Shown here in pieces: positions 51,726 through 60,264 of a stretch of DNA of 64,000 bases. This DNA is from an uncultured Oscillospiraceae bacterium (lineage in GTDB: Bacteria; Bacillota; Clostridia; Oscillospirales; Ruminococcaceae). Both the position numbers and the translations under genes were made by a program. The stretch's first letter is position 1; each line of letters begins with the position of its first letter. The stretch covers positions 1 to 64,000 of the forward strand of contig CAJTTB010000005.1 in assembly GCA_910579175.1 (NCBI GenBank). Reading direction: 5' to 3'. Under the pieces are notes generated by a model that worked only from the letters and a program-made list of their open reading frames with translations, was not told where the DNA came from and ran no database searches.

Positions 51726-53111
51726 ATGATATTTGAACAAAAAATGAATTTTTGGGGAATGCTAAAATTTACAATCCCCAGTATGTTTATGATGTTGGTA
51801 ATGTCACTTTATTCTATGGTAGATGGTTTATTTGTTTCTAATCTAATTAGTACGAATGCACTTTCTGCAATCAATTTGGCTTTTCCAGTGATTAATTTGA
51901 TATTTGGCTTTGCGGTTATGTTCGCCACAGGGGGCAGTGCTGTGGTAATGAAAAAAATGGGAGAGCAACGTCAAAAAGAAGCCTTGGGAGATTTTTCTTT
52001 TATCGTAGTGGTTGCGGCTGTAATAGGCATTGTCATAACTGTGATATCGTTACTGTGTTCCCCTCAGATCATACAATGGTTGGGTGCAACGGAAAAGCTA
52101 GAAAAAGATGCACAAGATTATTTGTTTTATTCTGCTATTTTCTTTTTACCGACTGTGTTGGCAACGATTTTAGAACAGTTTATGATTTCTTCTGGAAATT
52201 CAAAATTAGCATTTGGTTGCACATTGTTGGGTGGTGTTATCAATGTTGTTTTGGATTATGTGCTCATTGCTGTCGTTCACTTGGGGATTAAAGGGGCTGC
52301 AATTGCAACGGGATTGGGTTATCTGGTGCCTGCTGTAATTGGTATTTGGTATTTTATGAGCCCTCAAAGACCACTTTATTTTTTAAGCCCATCTCGAAAT
52401 TGGAAAGCATTGATAAAAGCGATGACAAATGGTTCTTCTGAGATGTTTACCAATTTGGCAAATGGGATTGTCACTTTTTTATTTAACATCAATATGCTCC
52501 ATTATTTGGGCGAGGATGGGATTGCCGCAATTACCATTGTGTTATATGCTCAGTTTTTCTTGACGGCTATTTCATTGGGTTATTCTATGGGTGTTTCTCC
52601 TATGATTAGTTATCAATATGGTGCGCAAAATCAAACACAATTGTCAAAAATCATTCGTTATAGTATGTTATTTATGATCATAACTTCTATTTTGACACTG
52701 ATTTTGTCTATGACATCAGCCGATTTATTGGTTGGCGTATTTGCCCAAAAGAACACTGCCGTATTTGAGCTTGCTCTATCTGGTTTTCAAATTTATGGGA
52801 TTTCTTTTTTATTTATGGGAACCAATATTTTTATATCAGGTATGTTTACCGCCTTTTCCAATGGAAAAATTTCCGCGTTGTTGTCTATTTTGAGAACACT
52901 GGTTTTGGTTGTGATTGGTATGATAATTTTGCCAAAATTTTTAGGAGTCAACGGTATCTGGGCGGTTGTTCCAGTTGCAGAATGTTTGTCGATGGTATTG
53001 TCAATCGCAATGTTGATGCATTATAGAAGTCGATATGGTTATCAATTGGGCAGAGCAAAATTGGTGAAAGATGGCGAAAAATATCATATGGTTTGCAAGA
53101 ATCAGGATTAG
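51726..53111 (+). CDS. MATE family multidrug efflux transporter
   Basis: A 461-residue, twelve-segment transporter. MNFWGMLKFTIPSMFMMLVMSLYSMVDGLFVSNLI-type opening, then SAINLAFPVINLIFGFAVMFATGGSA, places it in the MepA-like branch. The second half repeats the fold (SLGYSMGVSPMISYQYGAQNQ). RBS GAGGTGAG. It is expressed from the MerR-type promoter about 120 bases upstream, so of the four MATE exporters here it is the one with a visible drug-responsive switch. Confidence 0.93.
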   Translation: MIFEQKMNFWGMLKFTIPSMFMMLVMSLYSMVDGLFVSNLISTNALSAINLAFPVINLIFGFAVMFATGGSAVVMKKMGEQRQKEALGDFSFIVVVAAVIGIVITVISLLCSPQIIQWLGATEKLEKDAQDYLFYSAIFFLPTVLATILEQFMISSGNSKLAFGCTLLGGVINVVLDYVLIAVVHLGIKGAAIATGLGYLVPAVIGIWYFMSPQRPLYFLSPSRNWKALIKAMTNGSSEMFTNLANGIVTFLFNINMLHYLGEDGIAAITIVLYAQFFLTAISLGYSMGVSPMISYQYGAQNQTQLSKIIRYSMLFMIITSILTLILSMTSADLLVGVFAQKNTAVFELALSGFQIYGISFLFMGTNIFISGMFTAFSNGKISALLSILRTLVLVVIGMIILPKFLGVNGIWAVVPVAECLSMVLSIAMLMHYRSRYGYQLGRAKLVKDGEKYHMVCKNQD

Positions 53112-53144
53112 TCATTAAAATTATGGAAAGTAATGAAAAATGTA

Positions 53145-53173
53145 TTGCATTTGTAGGGAAAAAAAGATATACT
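53145..53173 (+). promoter_or_regulatory. Promoter for the DivIVA-like gene
   Basis: TTGCAT (53145-53150), 17-base spacer, TATACT (53168-53173), about 100 bases before the start codon. Confidence 0.6.
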
Positions 53174-53275
53174 GGAATTAGTGAATTCTATCTGTTTTTG
53201 GAAAGTGGGCATAAACAGATGTACAGATAAATTTGATAATTTGCTATAACCTATAAAAGCAGGAGAGAAACCCCT

Positions 53276-54217
53276 ATGATGATTGAAAACCAAGTCTTTA
53301 AAAGAGTGATTTTTGGCGGCTTTGACCGGCATGATGTATTAGAAGGCTTTGAGAAAATAAGTAGACAATATAAGGAAGAGCTGGACGAGGTCAATTCCAT
53401 TGTGAAGCAGTTGGAAGAGGAAAAACTACAAGTAGTATTTGAGTTGGACCAAATTAAGCAGAGTTTGCAGGATAAAGAGGATCATATCAGCAAGTTAAAA
53501 CAATTGGTGTGTAAACAGAATCAGGACAATGATCAATTAAAACATTTGAATATTACAATTGAGAAAGATTCACAGGAATTGAGAAGACAAAATGAAATAT
53601 TAATACAAAATCTGAGTGAAACCAAAGAACAGCTGGCAGAAAGAGAAGAACGATTGAGAAGAATTGATGAGGTTGGTTTTCAAGCAGAGAAATTGATAAC
53701 AGAAGCAAACCATCGTTCTGAGGCAACATTGGCAGAAGCGAATAAGCGTGCTTCTGCACTATTGACCGAAGCGGCAAAAAAGGCGGCGGAAACAGTGGAA
53801 ATTTCTAAAAGAAAGGCGGAGGAACTTTTGTCAAAAGCACAAGAAGAATCCGAACAGGTGAAAAGTCAAGCACTTGATTATCATCAACAGGCAAAACGAA
53901 AGATCAATGATTTGGCATTAGAAGTAACAGAAAAGGAAAAGAAGGCAAGTATTCGCGCTTCTGAAATTATTTTAGAAGCAAACACACAGGCAGAGGAGAT
54001 TGTACGCAAAGCAAAATCAAGAGTTTGTCAAGCAAATCAAGTATATGAGCAATTTCAAAAAGATGTTTGTGCAATGAAACTTTCTGTTTTAAAATTACTC
54101 AAAGAGGTAGAAGTAAAGATTGATTTGGTGGATAAAAACATGCCTGCATTGTTAAATGCAGATGAATTATTTATGGAATCTATCGAGGAACAAAAGGTTT
54201 GTGCAGCAGCAGATTAA
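53276..54217 (+). CDS. DivIVA-like coiled-coil protein
   Basis: A 313-residue, almost wholly coiled-coil protein. The first 35 residues (VFKRVIFGGFDRHDVLEGFEKI) match the DivIVA N-terminal motif, where FxGYDxxDVxxF-type sequences bind curved membrane. Long heptad helices follow (about 30-135 and 150-260) with Ala/Glu-rich repeats (AEKLITEANHRSEATLAEANKR), as in ATP-synthase-b-like or DivIVA proteins. A role in division, polar growth or septum organisation is inferred. RBS GGAGAG. The fumarase-like gene follows 39 bases later. Confidence 0.8.
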   Translation: MMIENQVFKRVIFGGFDRHDVLEGFEKISRQYKEELDEVNSIVKQLEEEKLQVVFELDQIKQSLQDKEDHISKLKQLVCKQNQDNDQLKHLNITIEKDSQELRRQNEILIQNLSETKEQLAEREERLRRIDEVGFQAEKLITEANHRSEATLAEANKRASALLTEAAKKAAETVEISKRKAEELLSKAQEESEQVKSQALDYHQQAKRKINDLALEVTEKEKKASIRASEIILEANTQAEEIVRKAKSRVCQANQVYEQFQKDVCAMKLSVLKLLKEVEVKIDLVDKNMPALLNADELFMESIEEQKVCAAAD

Positions 54218-54256
54218 TTTGTCAAGTAATTTGATTGCATGAAAGAAGTGATTGGT

Positions 54257-54820
54257 TTGAAAACTTATTCTATAGAAGCATCTCAATTAAAATATCATAT
54301 CCCTAAACTGCATACTTTTGATCGTGTCTTACTTAGTGGAACCATTTATACTGCTAGGGATGCCGCGCATAAAAAGATAAAACAATTGATAGCAGAGAAA
54401 AAAACACTGCCCTTTGATATCAATGGAGCGATTATTTATTATGCTGGTCCAACTCCTTCTCCACAACATCTTCCAATTGGTTCTTGTGGACCAACTACTT
54501 CTGGAAGGATGGATATTTATACTCCGGACTTGTTGGACTTAGGTCTGACAGCTATGATTGGAAAAGGTGAACGCAGTCAAAATGTGATTGATGCGATTGT
54601 TAGAAATCAGGCGATTTATCTTTGTGCAATCGGTGGAGCAGGTGCACTTGCCTGTAAGGCAATCACTTCACAAGAAGTAATTGCTTTTGAAGAATTGGGC
54701 TGTGAATCGGTAAAGAGATTGCAGGTCAAAGATTTTCCGTTAATTGTTGCCATTGATGCCAATGGTGTTGATATTTTTCAGGTTGGAAAACAGCAATATT
54801 TAGATAGCTTAGTTGGATAG
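54257..54820 (+). CDS. Fe-S hydro-lyase (class I fumarase / tartrate dehydratase) beta subunit
   Basis: A 187-residue protein matching the C-terminal (beta) half of class I fumarases and the TtdB subunit. LSGTIYTARDAAHKKI, GAIIYYAGPTPSP, the SCGPTTSGRMDIYTPDLL motif, GKG and AIGGAGAL are typical. The Fe-S cluster ligands normally belong to the alpha subunit, and no alpha gene lies on either side. TTG 54257 follows AGAAGTG and gives a normal N-terminus; ATG 54239 lacks an RBS. Fumarate hydration in a branched TCA route is the likely role, if the partner is encoded elsewhere. Confidence 0.88.
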   Translation: MKTYSIEASQLKYHIPKLHTFDRVLLSGTIYTARDAAHKKIKQLIAEKKTLPFDINGAIIYYAGPTPSPQHLPIGSCGPTTSGRMDIYTPDLLDLGLTAMIGKGERSQNVIDAIVRNQAIYLCAIGGAGALACKAITSQEVIAFEELGCESVKRLQVKDFPLIVAIDANGVDIFQVGKQQYLDSLVG

Positions 54821-54920
54821 TCTGAAAATGGTATTATGGATTCCTGTTTGATGAGTTGTGTAATGCAGCGAATTGAACAGGGATTTTTTTAATGAATAGA
54901 AGAAAGGATTTGGAAATAAT

Positions 54921-56303
54921 ATGACAAAAAGAAAAGACAAACAACTGTATAGTATGTTGTTGACCATTGCATTGCCAATTGCATTGCAGAATTTGTTGAC
55001 ATTTTTAACACAGATGCTTGATACCATTATGTTGGGTGAATTGGGAGATGTTCCATTGACGGCTTCTTCATTGGCAAATCAGGTATTTTTTATTTATTCT
55101 TTATTTACCTTTGGACTTGCCGGAGGGGCAGCGGTATTGACAGCACAATATTGGGGAAGAAAGGAAATGGAACCGATAAAATCCATTATGGGAATGGTTT
55201 TGCAGTTGGTTGCTGTCATTGGGATTTTGTTATCGATTATTGTGCTTATTTTTCCAGCACAAATTATGATGATTTTCAGCAAAGACCAACAGGTTATTGA
55301 AGCAGGTATAGATTATCTAAAGATCATTGGATACATGTATTTTTTCTTTGGTATCTCCAACACATTGATGTCATTGTTAAGAAGTATTGAAATGGTAAAA
55401 GTGGCAGTTATTGCAAATGCTTCTTCTTTGATTACAAATGGATTTTTAAACTATGCGTTGATCTTTGGTAAATTTGGAATGCCAAGACTAGAGGTGCGGG
55501 GTGCAGCTTTTGCAACCTTAATTGCAAAGGTTGTAGAGTTGTTGATCGTGCTACTTTATGTATTTGTAATAGACAAAAAACTAAAATTTTCTTTGAAAGA
55601 TTTCTTTCAACATGATAGGTTATTAGCAGCGGATTTGCGCCGATATTGTACGCCAGTTGTATTCAATGAAGTCGCTTGGTCTTTGGGTATTTCTTTACAA
55701 TCCTTGTTATTTGGTCGAATCAGTACCATTGCAGTATCTGCGAATACCATCATTGGAGTAGTACAACAATTGGCTACTTTGGTGATTTTTGGAGTTGCTA
55801 ATGCAGCTGCTGTCATTATTGGAAAAACCATTGGTGAAGGAGATATGGAGTTGGCACAACAGCGCGGTCGTACTATGAAAACGATTGCCATTATTATGGG
55901 TATCATTTCTGGGATTGTAATTATCCTAACAAGAAATTTAATGGTGGATTTTTACAATGTTTCAGAGCAAACAAAGGAATTGGCAAAACAGATGTTGATT
56001 GTTACTGCATTTGTAGTATTTTTTGTTTCCAATTCAGGCGTCTCTTTAGTTGGAATTATGCGTGGGGGTGGAGATACTCGATTTTCTCTTTTGTTAGAGA
56101 TGGTCGCTTTGTGGCTCATTGCAGTACCTTTGGGATTTATTGCCGGTATCGCCTTACATATGCCTATTTTAGTGGTGTATGCGCTGTTTAAATCCGATGA
56201 AGTGGTAAAAACTGTGGTCTGTTGGATTCGCATTGCTGGAGATAAATGGATTAGGAACGTCACACGAGAAGAAGTAGTAAATCATATAGATACAACAGAA
56301 TAG
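54921..56303 (+). CDS. MATE family efflux transporter
   Basis: A 460-residue, twelve-segment transporter. MLLTIALPIALQNLLTFLTQMLDTIMLGELGDVPLTASSLANQ opens the first half in the family manner, and VNEVAWSLGISLQSLLFGR with SANTIIGVVQQLATL the second. RBS GAAAGGAT. The branch differs from the MepA-like MATE at 51726 in the loop sequences; the substrate is unknown. No regulator is adjacent. Confidence 0.92.
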   Translation: MTKRKDKQLYSMLLTIALPIALQNLLTFLTQMLDTIMLGELGDVPLTASSLANQVFFIYSLFTFGLAGGAAVLTAQYWGRKEMEPIKSIMGMVLQLVAVIGILLSIIVLIFPAQIMMIFSKDQQVIEAGIDYLKIIGYMYFFFGISNTLMSLLRSIEMVKVAVIANASSLITNGFLNYALIFGKFGMPRLEVRGAAFATLIAKVVELLIVLLYVFVIDKKLKFSLKDFFQHDRLLAADLRRYCTPVVFNEVAWSLGISLQSLLFGRISTIAVSANTIIGVVQQLATLVIFGVANAAAVIIGKTIGEGDMELAQQRGRTMKTIAIIMGIISGIVIILTRNLMVDFYNVSEQTKELAKQMLIVTAFVVFFVSNSGVSLVGIMRGGGDTRFSLLLEMVALWLIAVPLGFIAGIALHMPILVVYALFKSDEVVKTVVCWIRIAGDKWIRNVTREEVVNHIDTTE

Positions 56304-56310
56304 AACAACA

Positions 56311-56350
56311 AAAAGAATGATTGTCTTTTTACAACAATCGTTCTTTTTTT
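56311..56350 (+). terminator. Terminator after the MATE gene
   Basis: AAAAGAATGATTGT (56311-56324) and ACAATCGTTCTTTT (56334-56347) pair with one wobble, followed by T residues. Confidence 0.88.
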
Positions 56351-56482
56351 ATTTATGAATGAGTCATTTTTCTATCTTGCATTTTTGGATGAATAAGATA
56401 AGAACAAAATCCATTTTATGTCCAATCAAGCGTATATGTTTCTATAAGAATATCTGATAAGATGAATGATTGTGATTACCTC

Positions 56483-56511
56483 TTGCATATATAAGCCCAA
56501 TGCGATAAAAT
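56483..56511 (+). promoter_or_regulatory. Promoter for the rpiR-type regulator operon
   Basis: TTGCAT (56483-56488), 17-base spacer, TAAAAT (56506-56511), about 145 bases before the start codon. Confidence 0.55.
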
Positions 56512-56655
56512 AGATTCAGTATCAATCAATTCTGTGCGTACTAGAGGAAAAGATGAGTCAGAATCGATTTCATCTTTATACATTCAAATGATTGTGGTTT
56601 TTTGAAAATTGGTACAAGCAGTTGATAGGTTGCTAATATTGTGGAGGAATCAAGT

Positions 56656-57534
56656 ATGAATCATGATATTTTATCAATTATTTCAAAGAGAGTAGATAAA
56701 TTATCCAAAGGGCAAAAACGCATTGCACAATATGTTACAGAACATTATGATAAGGCAGCGTTTATGACTGCATCTAAGTTGGGGGAGATTGTTGGAATCA
56801 GTGAATCAACCGTTGTGAGATTTGCTTTTGAATTGGGATATGATGGCTATCCGGGACTGCAAAAGGCTTTGCAGGAAATGATTCGCAATCGGTTGACAGC
56901 AGTACAGCGCATTGAAGTGGCGAGTGAACAGATTGGCAACGAAGAAGTGTTGGATAAGGTGTTAAATCTGGATATTGAAAAAATTAGGCACACTTTAGAA
57001 GAAACTTCTAGAAGACATTTCAATGGTGCAGTGGAGTCCATTGCCAATGCTCGTAATATTTATATATTGGGTTCTCGCAGTGCGGCGACATTAGCGCGTT
57101 TTTTGGCTTATTATTTTAACTTGATGTTTGCCAATGTAAAATTAGTACATACCACCAGTACAGGTGAGATTTTTGAGCAAATTATGCGGGTAAATGCGCA
57201 AGATGTGATGATTGGCATCAGTTTCCCCCGTTATTCTAAGCGCACTGCCACCGCTTTAAATTTTGCACATCATAAAGGGGCAAAGGTGATTGCCATTACA
57301 GATAGTGTCTCTTCACCATTGGTGAAGGAATCAGACTATTTTTTGCAAGCGCGCAGCGATATGGCTTCTTTTGTGGATAGTTTGGTGGCGCCTTTGAGCT
57401 TGATCAATGCGTTGATTGTTGCGGTTGGTTTAAAGAAAACCGGTGAAATTACCCAAACATTTCAACAATTAGAATCCATTTGGGATGAATATGAAATTTA
57501 TGAGAAGGTGGAGGAGCCCACACATGATAAGTGA
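56656..57534 (+). CDS. MurR/RpiR family transcriptional regulator
   Basis: A 292-residue regulator. The N-terminal RpiR helix-turn-helix (about 5-80) reads KLSKGQKRIAQYVTEHYDKAAFMTASKLGEIVGISESTVVRFAFELGYDGYPGLQ-like. The C-terminal SIS sugar-binding domain (about 125-260) shows IYILGSRSAATLARFLAYYFN, GISFPRYSKRT and VIAITDS. It senses phosphosugars. No sugar-use genes are adjacent, so its targets are elsewhere. ATG 56656 follows TGGAGG. The next gene overlaps by 11 bases. Confidence 0.92.
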   Translation: MNHDILSIISKRVDKLSKGQKRIAQYVTEHYDKAAFMTASKLGEIVGISESTVVRFAFELGYDGYPGLQKALQEMIRNRLTAVQRIEVASEQIGNEEVLDKVLNLDIEKIRHTLEETSRRHFNGAVESIANARNIYILGSRSAATLARFLAYYFNLMFANVKLVHTTSTGEIFEQIMRVNAQDVMIGISFPRYSKRTATALNFAHHKGAKVIAITDSVSSPLVKESDYFLQARSDMASFVDSLVAPLSLINALIVAVGLKKTGEITQTFQQLESIWDEYEIYEKVEEPTHDK

Positions 57535-58768
57535 TGTTTTGGTAATTGGCGGGGGTGCGGCGGGAATGATGGCGGCACACACTGCGGCATTATATGGAAA
57601 AAATGTAGTCTTATTGGAAAGAAATGAGCGTTTAGGAAAAAAGCTTTTGATTACTGGAAAGGGTCGCTGTAACATTACTAATCAATGCGATGTGAATACG
57701 CTCATTGCAAATGTGACTTCAAATGGTAAATTTTTGTACAGTGCAGCAAATCACTTTACCCCACAAGACACCATTTCTTATTTTGAACAGGCAAATGTTC
57801 CAGTAAAGATAGAACGGGGCAATCGCGTTTTTCCCGTTTCTGATAAGGCATTTGATGTGGCAAAGGCATTGGAAAACAATTTAAAAACGTGTGGTGTGAC
57901 TGTCATAATCGACCGTGTAAAAAAGATTTTGATAAAGGATCAGCAGGTGATAGGCGTGGAAGGACATAGTGGCAAACAATACCAAGCCTTATCGGTGATT
58001 TTGGCAACAGGTGGAAAATCTTATCCTGTGACCGGGTCTACAGGGGATGGCTATCAAATGGCAGAACAACTGGGTCATATGATTGTAAAGCCAAAGCCCT
58101 CTTTGGTCCCCATTGTGACAAAAGAAGATTGGTGTAAAAAGGCGCAAGGGCTTTCTTTAAAAAATGTTACACTCACATTGACTGATTTGGAGAGTGGGAA
58201 AATTTTATTTGAAGAATTGGGAGAAATGTTATTCACTCATTTTGGGGTTTCAGGTCCTTTGGTATTAAGTGCTTCTGCGCATATCAAACAGATTCAGCCA
58301 AATCGATATCGCTTGAGCATTGATTTAAAACCTGGATTGAATGAAAAACAGTTAGATAGTCGAATTTTGCGGGATTTTGCCCAGAATGCCAATAAAGATT
58401 TTGGAAATAGTTTGGGTGGTTTATTGCCCAGGAAATTAATTCCTTTGATCATTCGGTTTTCAGAGATTCCATATGAACAAAAAGTCAATCAAATTACAAA
58501 GGAAATGCGCAAAAAATTATGTGAAGTAATCAAGTGTCTCACCTTAACTATTGCAGATTTTCGTCCAATTGAGGAAGCTATTATCACTGCTGGTGGAATC
58601 GATGTAAAACAAGTAGATCCCAAAACAATGCAGTCAAAATTGATAAATGGTTTATATTTTGCTGGAGAGGTATTGGATTTAGATGCCTATACTGGAGGCT
58701 TTAATCTTCAGATTGCATTTTCAACAGGATATGCTGCGGGAATGTCTGCGGCATTGGCAACGCATTGA
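57524..58768 (+). CDS. BaiN/RdsA-type NAD(P)/FAD-dependent oxidoreductase (HI0933 family)
   Basis: A 414-residue flavoprotein. The N-terminus DVLVIGGGAAGMMAAHTAAL is the FAD-binding fold, followed by LGKKLLITGKGRCNITN, the HI0933-family hallmark, ATGGKSYPVTGSTGDGY (second dinucleotide motif) and, near the end, GGIDVKQVDPKTMQSK, GLYFAGEVLDLDAYTGGFNLQIAF and a small helical tail. BaiN itself reduces bile-acid intermediates in Clostridium scindens, but most relatives are uncharacterised, so that role should not be assumed. It overlaps rpiR by 11 bases. Confidence 0.9.
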   Translation: MISDVLVIGGGAAGMMAAHTAALYGKNVVLLERNERLGKKLLITGKGRCNITNQCDVNTLIANVTSNGKFLYSAANHFTPQDTISYFEQANVPVKIERGNRVFPVSDKAFDVAKALENNLKTCGVTVIIDRVKKILIKDQQVIGVEGHSGKQYQALSVILATGGKSYPVTGSTGDGYQMAEQLGHMIVKPKPSLVPIVTKEDWCKKAQGLSLKNVTLTLTDLESGKILFEELGEMLFTHFGVSGPLVLSASAHIKQIQPNRYRLSIDLKPGLNEKQLDSRILRDFAQNANKDFGNSLGGLLPRKLIPLIIRFSEIPYEQKVNQITKEMRKKLCEVIKCLTLTIADFRPIEEAIITAGGIDVKQVDPKTMQSKLINGLYFAGEVLDLDAYTGGFNLQIAFSTGYAAGMSAALATH

Positions 58769-58970
58769 TAAAATTATTTGATATGATTCTAATTGGATGT
58801 ATTGCATTGACTAGATATCAAAGTGGATTGTAAGTATAAAATAAAAGATAAGTATTTTAAAAAATTTACGCTTCATTCATTTTTTTAATCGTTGTAATAT
58901 GTTATAATAATATAAATATAGTCTAATAAATTTATCGTGATTAGACTTTGATTCGAAAGGAATGAACTGT

Positions 58971-59633
58971 TTGAAATCAATTGCAATTGATGGTCCAGCA
59001 GGTGCAGGAAAAAGTACAATTGCCAGATTAGTTGCTGAAAGGTTGAATTTTATTTATGTGGATTCAGGGGCACTTTATCGAACAGTGGCACTTGCAGTAA
59101 AGCAAAAAGGTATCTTGGTAGTTCCAGTACAGCTGCAACAGATATTTTCAGAAATTCAGATAGAAATGTGCTATATAGATGGGCTACAGCATATGTTTTT
59201 GGATGGTGTAGATGTTTCGGATAGGATTCGTTCATCTGAGATTTCACAACTCACTTCTCAGATAGCACAATTAAAGGTCGTTCGGGAATATTTGTTTTCT
59301 TGTCAACAAAAGATGGCACAAGAACATGATGTGGTTATGGATGGACGAGATATTGGGACAGAGATACTCCCAAATGCCAATGTAAAAATTTTTTTGACCG
59401 CAACTGCACAAGAACGTGCCCAAAGACGTTATAAACAGTTGTTAGAGTCCAAAACGATAAAAACACTCGAAGAGGTATTACAAGAAGTAAAACAACGAGA
59501 TGAAAATGATTATAATCGTGCTGTTTCTCCTTTGCGCCAGGCAGAAGATGCCATTTTAGTAGACACCTCTGATATGACGTTGGAAGAATCAGTTGATTTT
59601 ATTTTGGATGTGATTTCAAAAAAATTAGCATAG
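58971..59633 (+). CDS. cmk: Cytidylate kinase
   Basis: A 220-residue nucleoside monophosphate kinase making CDP and dCDP. The P-loop GPAGAGKST (about 8-16), YVDSGALYRTVAL, VVMDGRDIGTEILPNANVKIFLTA (CMP site with the DGRDIGT motif) and RDENDYNRAVSPLRQAEDAI are all typical. TTG 58971 lies nine bases after AAAGGA; ATG 58962 has no room for an RBS. The plsC gene starts 20 bases after the stop, and ispH/S1 then overlaps plsC, forming the usual clostridial cmk-plsC-ispH/rpsA cluster. Confidence 0.96.
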   Translation: MKSIAIDGPAGAGKSTIARLVAERLNFIYVDSGALYRTVALAVKQKGILVVPVQLQQIFSEIQIEMCYIDGLQHMFLDGVDVSDRIRSSEISQLTSQIAQLKVVREYLFSCQQKMAQEHDVVMDGRDIGTEILPNANVKIFLTATAQERAQRRYKQLLESKTIKTLEEVLQEVKQRDENDYNRAVSPLRQAEDAILVDTSDMTLEESVDFILDVISKKLA

Positions 59634-59652
59634 TGTTGGAGGAACCGCCATT

Positions 59653-60264
59653 ATGACGGGATTTTATCGTTTTGCAAAATGGGTATGCAATTTGTTTTGT
59701 GCAATCAAATTTAAAATTGAGGTATATGGGCGTGAAAATCTCCCTCAAGAAGGTGGGTTTATTCTTGCTTCTAATCACATCAGTGATTATGACCCAATTT
59801 TAATTGGTATTAAGCTCAAAAGACAGCTAAATTTTATGGCAAAAGCTGAGTTATTTGAAAATAAGTTATTTGGCGCTGTATTAAGAGGGCTTGGCGCTTT
59901 TCCAGTAGAACGGGGAAAAGGCGATAATACAGCAATTATGAAAGCAATAGACACTGTAAAAGGGGGAGATGTATTGGCAATCTTTCCAGAAGGAACGCGT
60001 TCTAAAGATGGACAATTAAGGCGTTTTAAATCTGGGGCGATTGTGGTAGCGGCTCAGACCGGTGCCAACATCATTCCAACAAGTGTTTATATAGAAGGCA
60101 TCTATGATAACAAGCGAAAGTTGCGACCTAGAGTGGTTGTACGTTATGGAGAATTAATCCCAAATCAACAGCTTGAGGTAGATGTTGAAAATCCTGTTAC
60201 AATTAAAAAAGCAAGCAACTGCGTCAGGAATGCAATTGCAGGATTGTTGGAGGAACCAAAATGA
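59653..60264 (+). CDS. plsC: 1-acyl-sn-glycerol-3-phosphate acyltransferase
   Basis: A 203-residue membrane-associated enzyme adding the second acyl chain in phosphatidic acid synthesis. Motif I NHISDYD (catalytic His/Asp, about 42-48), motif III FPEGTRSKDG (about 112), GAIVVAAQTGANIIP (motif IV) and the usual N-terminal hydrophobic stretch (WVCNLFCAIKF) are present. RBS GGAGGA is upstream. It overlaps ispH/S1 by four bases (ATGA). Confidence 0.93.
   Translation: MTGFYRFAKWVCNLFCAIKFKIEVYGRENLPQEGGFILASNHISDYDPILIGIKLKRQLNFMAKAELFENKLFGAVLRGLGAFPVERGKGDNTAIMKAIDTVKGGDVLAIFPEGTRSKDGQLRRFKSGAIVVAAQTGANIIPTSVYIEGIYDNKRKLRPRVVVRYGELIPNQQLEVDVENPVTIKKASNCVRNAIAGLLEEPK

Larger units (their letters stand above)
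56304..56655. other. Intergenic region before the RpiR-type gene
   Basis: Contains the terminator at 56311-56350 and the promoter at 56483-56511; nothing else is recognisable. Confidence 0.5.

Noticed and set aside
57524..58768. Calling this a bile-acid reductase
   Set aside because: HI0933-family proteins are widespread, and no bile-acid genes are nearby.
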